64,000 nucleotides of DNA from G963665185 sp963665185 (GTDB taxonomy: Bacteria > Desulfobacterota > Desulfovibrionia > Desulfovibrionales > Desulfovibrionaceae), in the NCBI GenBank assembly GCA_963665185.2, contig CAXXPO010000015.1, positions 1 through 64,000 on the forward strand, given 5' to 3'. Below the pieces are notes generated by a model. The model was given only the letters and a program-made list of their open reading frames with translations. It was not told the origin of the DNA and ran no database searches. Below are positions 62,294 through 64,000 of this stretch, piece after piece. Position numbers and translations under genes: made by a program. Positions within the stretch are counted from its first letter, which is position 1. Each line of letters starts with the position of its first letter.

Positions 62294-63463
62294 CTATTCC
62301 GTGGCGTCGGTCGTTTCAAGGTGATGGCAGGCCACATGGTGGCCGTTGCCCAGGTCCGCAAGTTCTGGTTTTTGCGTTCTGCAGAGATCCGTGGCCCGAG
62401 TGCAGCGGGGATTGAAGCGACACCCTTCGGGCGGGGTCACCAGATTGGGCACTGCGCCGTCTATGGTCGCCAGCCTTCCCTTGACGCGGAAACGCGGCAC
62501 CGAATCGAGCAGGGCCTTGGTGTAGGGGTGGGCCGGATTGTTGAACAGGGTCTTCACGTCCGCCACCTCGACCAGGGTTCCTGCATACATGACGCCCACG
62601 CGGTCGCAGGTTTCGGCCACAACGCCCAGATCGTGCGTGATGAGCAGAACAGAGGAGATGATTTTCCTTTTCAGCTCCGTGAGCAGTTCCAGGATCTGGG
62701 CCTGGATGGTCACATCCAGGTTGGAGGTGGCTTCGTCGGCAATGAGCAGCGTGGGATTGCAGGCCAGGGCAATGGCAATGACGATGCGTTGCTTCATGCC
62801 GCCGGAAAGATTGTGCGGGTAGCGGGTGCACAGTTCCTCTGGGTTGCAGATGCCCAGTTTGCCGATGATTTCCGCGGACCGGCGCAGGGCTTCCCTTTTG
62901 ATGGGATCTTTCCATCGTTTGAGCAGGGGCAGGCGGTCCATGAACCTCAGGAGCGGGGCCTTGGGGTCTTTGGAGCCGATACGGTAGGCGAATCTGAACA
63001 GCCGGGCAAGGCTGCCGTATCGCGCGCCATCGCCGGATTCGATTGCCTTGAACACGGTTTCGCACATGGAGCGCATGCGGTGGAACATGAACGATTCCGC
63101 CACCTGGTCGCCGATGGTCATGACCGGGTTCAGCGCGGCGTTGGGTTCCTGGAAGATCATGGAGATGGAATCGCCGCGCATGGTCTGCATCCGTTCCTCA
63201 GGCAGGGAGAGCAGGTTTATGCCGGTCAGGTCCTCCGGGTTCTCGTGGAACCAGACCTCGCCTTCCTCGATGACGCCTGGAGCCTGGATGACGCGAAGCA
63301 TGGAGCGGACCGCCACGGATTTGCCGCAGCCGGATTCCCCCACAAGCCCGAATGTCTCGCCGTGTTCGACCCGCAGGGACACATGGTCGAGCGCCTTCAC
63401 CACTCCTTCGTAGGTGTAGAAGTTGGTGACCAGATTTTTTGCGTGCAGCAGTGTCGTGCCCAT
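62294..63463 (-). CDS. Oligopeptide/dipeptide ABC transporter ATP-binding protein (OppD type), with insertion
   Basis: The first ATPase of the peptide importer (389 aa, about 60 longer than usual). Walker A is GESGCGKSV, the Q-loop MIFQEPNAALNPV, the signature LSGGMKQRIVIAIAL, Walker B LLIADEATSNLDV, and the switch His in LLITHDLGVV. The C-terminal OPP domain has GCRFNPRCT. Extra residues lie between the Q-loop and signature (about 125-190, FMFHRMRSMCETVF through LLKRWKDPIKREA). EATSNLD replaces the common EPTTALD. Confidence 0.92.
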   Translation of the reverse strand: MGTTLLHAKNLVTNFYTYEGVVKALDHVSLRVEHGETFGLVGESGCGKSVAVRSMLRVIQAPGVIEEGEVWFHENPEDLTGINLLSLPEERMQTMRGDSISMIFQEPNAALNPVMTIGDQVAESFMFHRMRSMCETVFKAIESGDGARYGSLARLFRFAYRIGSKDPKAPLLRFMDRLPLLKRWKDPIKREALRRSAEIIGKLGICNPEELCTRYPHNLSGGMKQRIVIAIALACNPTLLIADEATSNLDVTIQAQILELLTELKRKIISSVLLITHDLGVVAETCDRVGVMYAGTLVEVADVKTLFNNPAHPYTKALLDSVPRFRVKGRLATIDGAVPNLVTPPEGCRFNPRCTRATDLCRTQKPELADLGNGHHVACHHLETTDATE

Positions 63464-63466
63464 GGG

Positions 63467-64000
63467 TTATGTCCGCCTCAGCTTGGGGTCGAAGGCGTCG
63501 CGCAGGGCGTCGCCGATGAGGTTCCAGGACAGCACGAACAGGATGATGGCGGCTGCCGGGAAGGCGATGGCATACCAGAATTTGAGCGGATCATCGGGCG
63601 GTCCCACAATGTAGTTGCGGGCCAGGGAAACCATCTGCCCCCAGTCGGCATAGCCCTTGGGCGCGCCGAGTCCCACAAAGCTCATGAACGAGGCCGAGAT
63701 GACCATGGAGCCCATGTCCATGGAGGCCATGATGAGCACCGGGTAGATGGAGTTGGGCAGGATGTGGCGGAAGATGATCTTCAGGTCGGAAACGCCCATG
63801 CTCTTGGCGGCCTGGACGAATTCGGCATTGCGCAGTTTGATGACCTCCGAGCGCATGACGCGGACGTACCAGCGCCAGCTCACAAGGGCCAGGGCCAGGA
63901 TGATGTTTTCCAGCCCCCGCCCGAACGCGACCACTATGGTCATGGCCAGCACAAGGAGCGGGACTGCCCAGACGATGTCCACGATGCGCATGAGTATCTC
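63467..64000 (-). CDS. Oligopeptide/dipeptide ABC transporter permease (OppC type), partial
   Basis: The C-terminal 177 residues of a peptide ABC permease; the 5' part lies beyond the window end. Membrane helices are evident (IVWAVPLLVLAMTIVVAFG, IILALALVSWRWYVRVMRSE). The EAA loop is FVQAAKSMGVSDLKIIFRHILPNS, and the C-terminus FVLSWNLIGDALRDAFDPKLR is diagnostic of OppC/DppC. It ends 3 bases before the OppD-type gene. Confidence 0.93.
   Translation of the reverse strand, partial: EILMRIVDIVWAVPLLVLAMTIVVAFGRGLENIILALALVSWRWYVRVMRSEVIKLRNAEFVQAAKSMGVSDLKIIFRHILPNSIYPVLIMASMDMGSMVISASFMSFVGLGAPKGYADWGQMVSLARNYIVGPPDDPLKFWYAIAFPAAAIILFVLSWNLIGDALRDAFDPKLRRT

Overview
The window looks like chromosomal DNA of a Gram-negative, high-GC, anaerobic-type bacterium. 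I infer a member of the Desulfovibrionales. The reasons are the number of sigma-54 activators, the amino-acid and oligopeptide ABC transporters, the GC-rich coding style, and the GC-rich palindromic intergenic elements, which resemble ones I associate with Desulfovibrio genomes. No 16S gene or other decisive marker is present.

Layout. 1-2205: the 3' part of an acetyl-CoA synthetase gene and a GNAT acetyltransferase gene, both broken by single-base insertions at homopolymer runs (probable sequence errors). 2216-6590: polysaccharide deacetylase-like lipoprotein, family 2 glycosyltransferase, YhcC-type radical SAM protein, alkyl-DNA repair methyltransferase. 6626-10387 (minus): two tandem paralogous secreted proteins with four conserved cysteines, then ComEC. 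10432-15445: PAS histidine kinase with an NtrC-type regulator, a hotdog thioesterase, and a second AAA+ activator whose GAFTGA loop reads GVATGV. 15843-21606: a membrane protein, then a large secreted GH81-like glycoside hydrolase paired with a BACON-domain lipoprotein. 22071-27640: polar amino-acid ABC transporter, a 58-aa zinc-ribbon protein and a sigma-54 response regulator. 27929-34089: MFS transporter, uvrA, purD-purE. 34360-39789 (minus): tetR-MFP-RND-LOG efflux operon with a palindromic operator candidate. 39908-40624: sfsA.

About 40.7-44.1 kb is the accessory patch: a decayed parDE pair cut off at an intergenic repeat, two lower-GC HNH endonuclease genes, a stranded 3' end of a proline-type tRNA with its terminator (a likely old integration site), and an AT-rich 580-base stretch with helically phased ATTCAT hexamers. 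44433-49805 holds aspA, a four-gene RimK cluster (small protein, retropepsin-like protease, RimK ligase, aspartoacylase-like hydrolase) and a membrane protein. 50051-51722 holds gap and a GAF protein. 52765-57640 is a siderophore-uptake locus (AraC-type regulator, TonB receptor, RhtX/FptX-type importer) with no siderophore synthesis genes nearby. 58073-60884 carries a single-domain response regulator, a PilZ-like membrane protein and an unrecognised 341-aa protein. 61243-64000 is the distal half of an oligopeptide ABC operon running off the window.

A recurring theme is a family of composite palindromic elements in the intergenic gaps: a partly conserved GC-rich module next to a long, nearly perfect hairpin whose sequence differs at each site. 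One copy coincides with the truncation point of parE.
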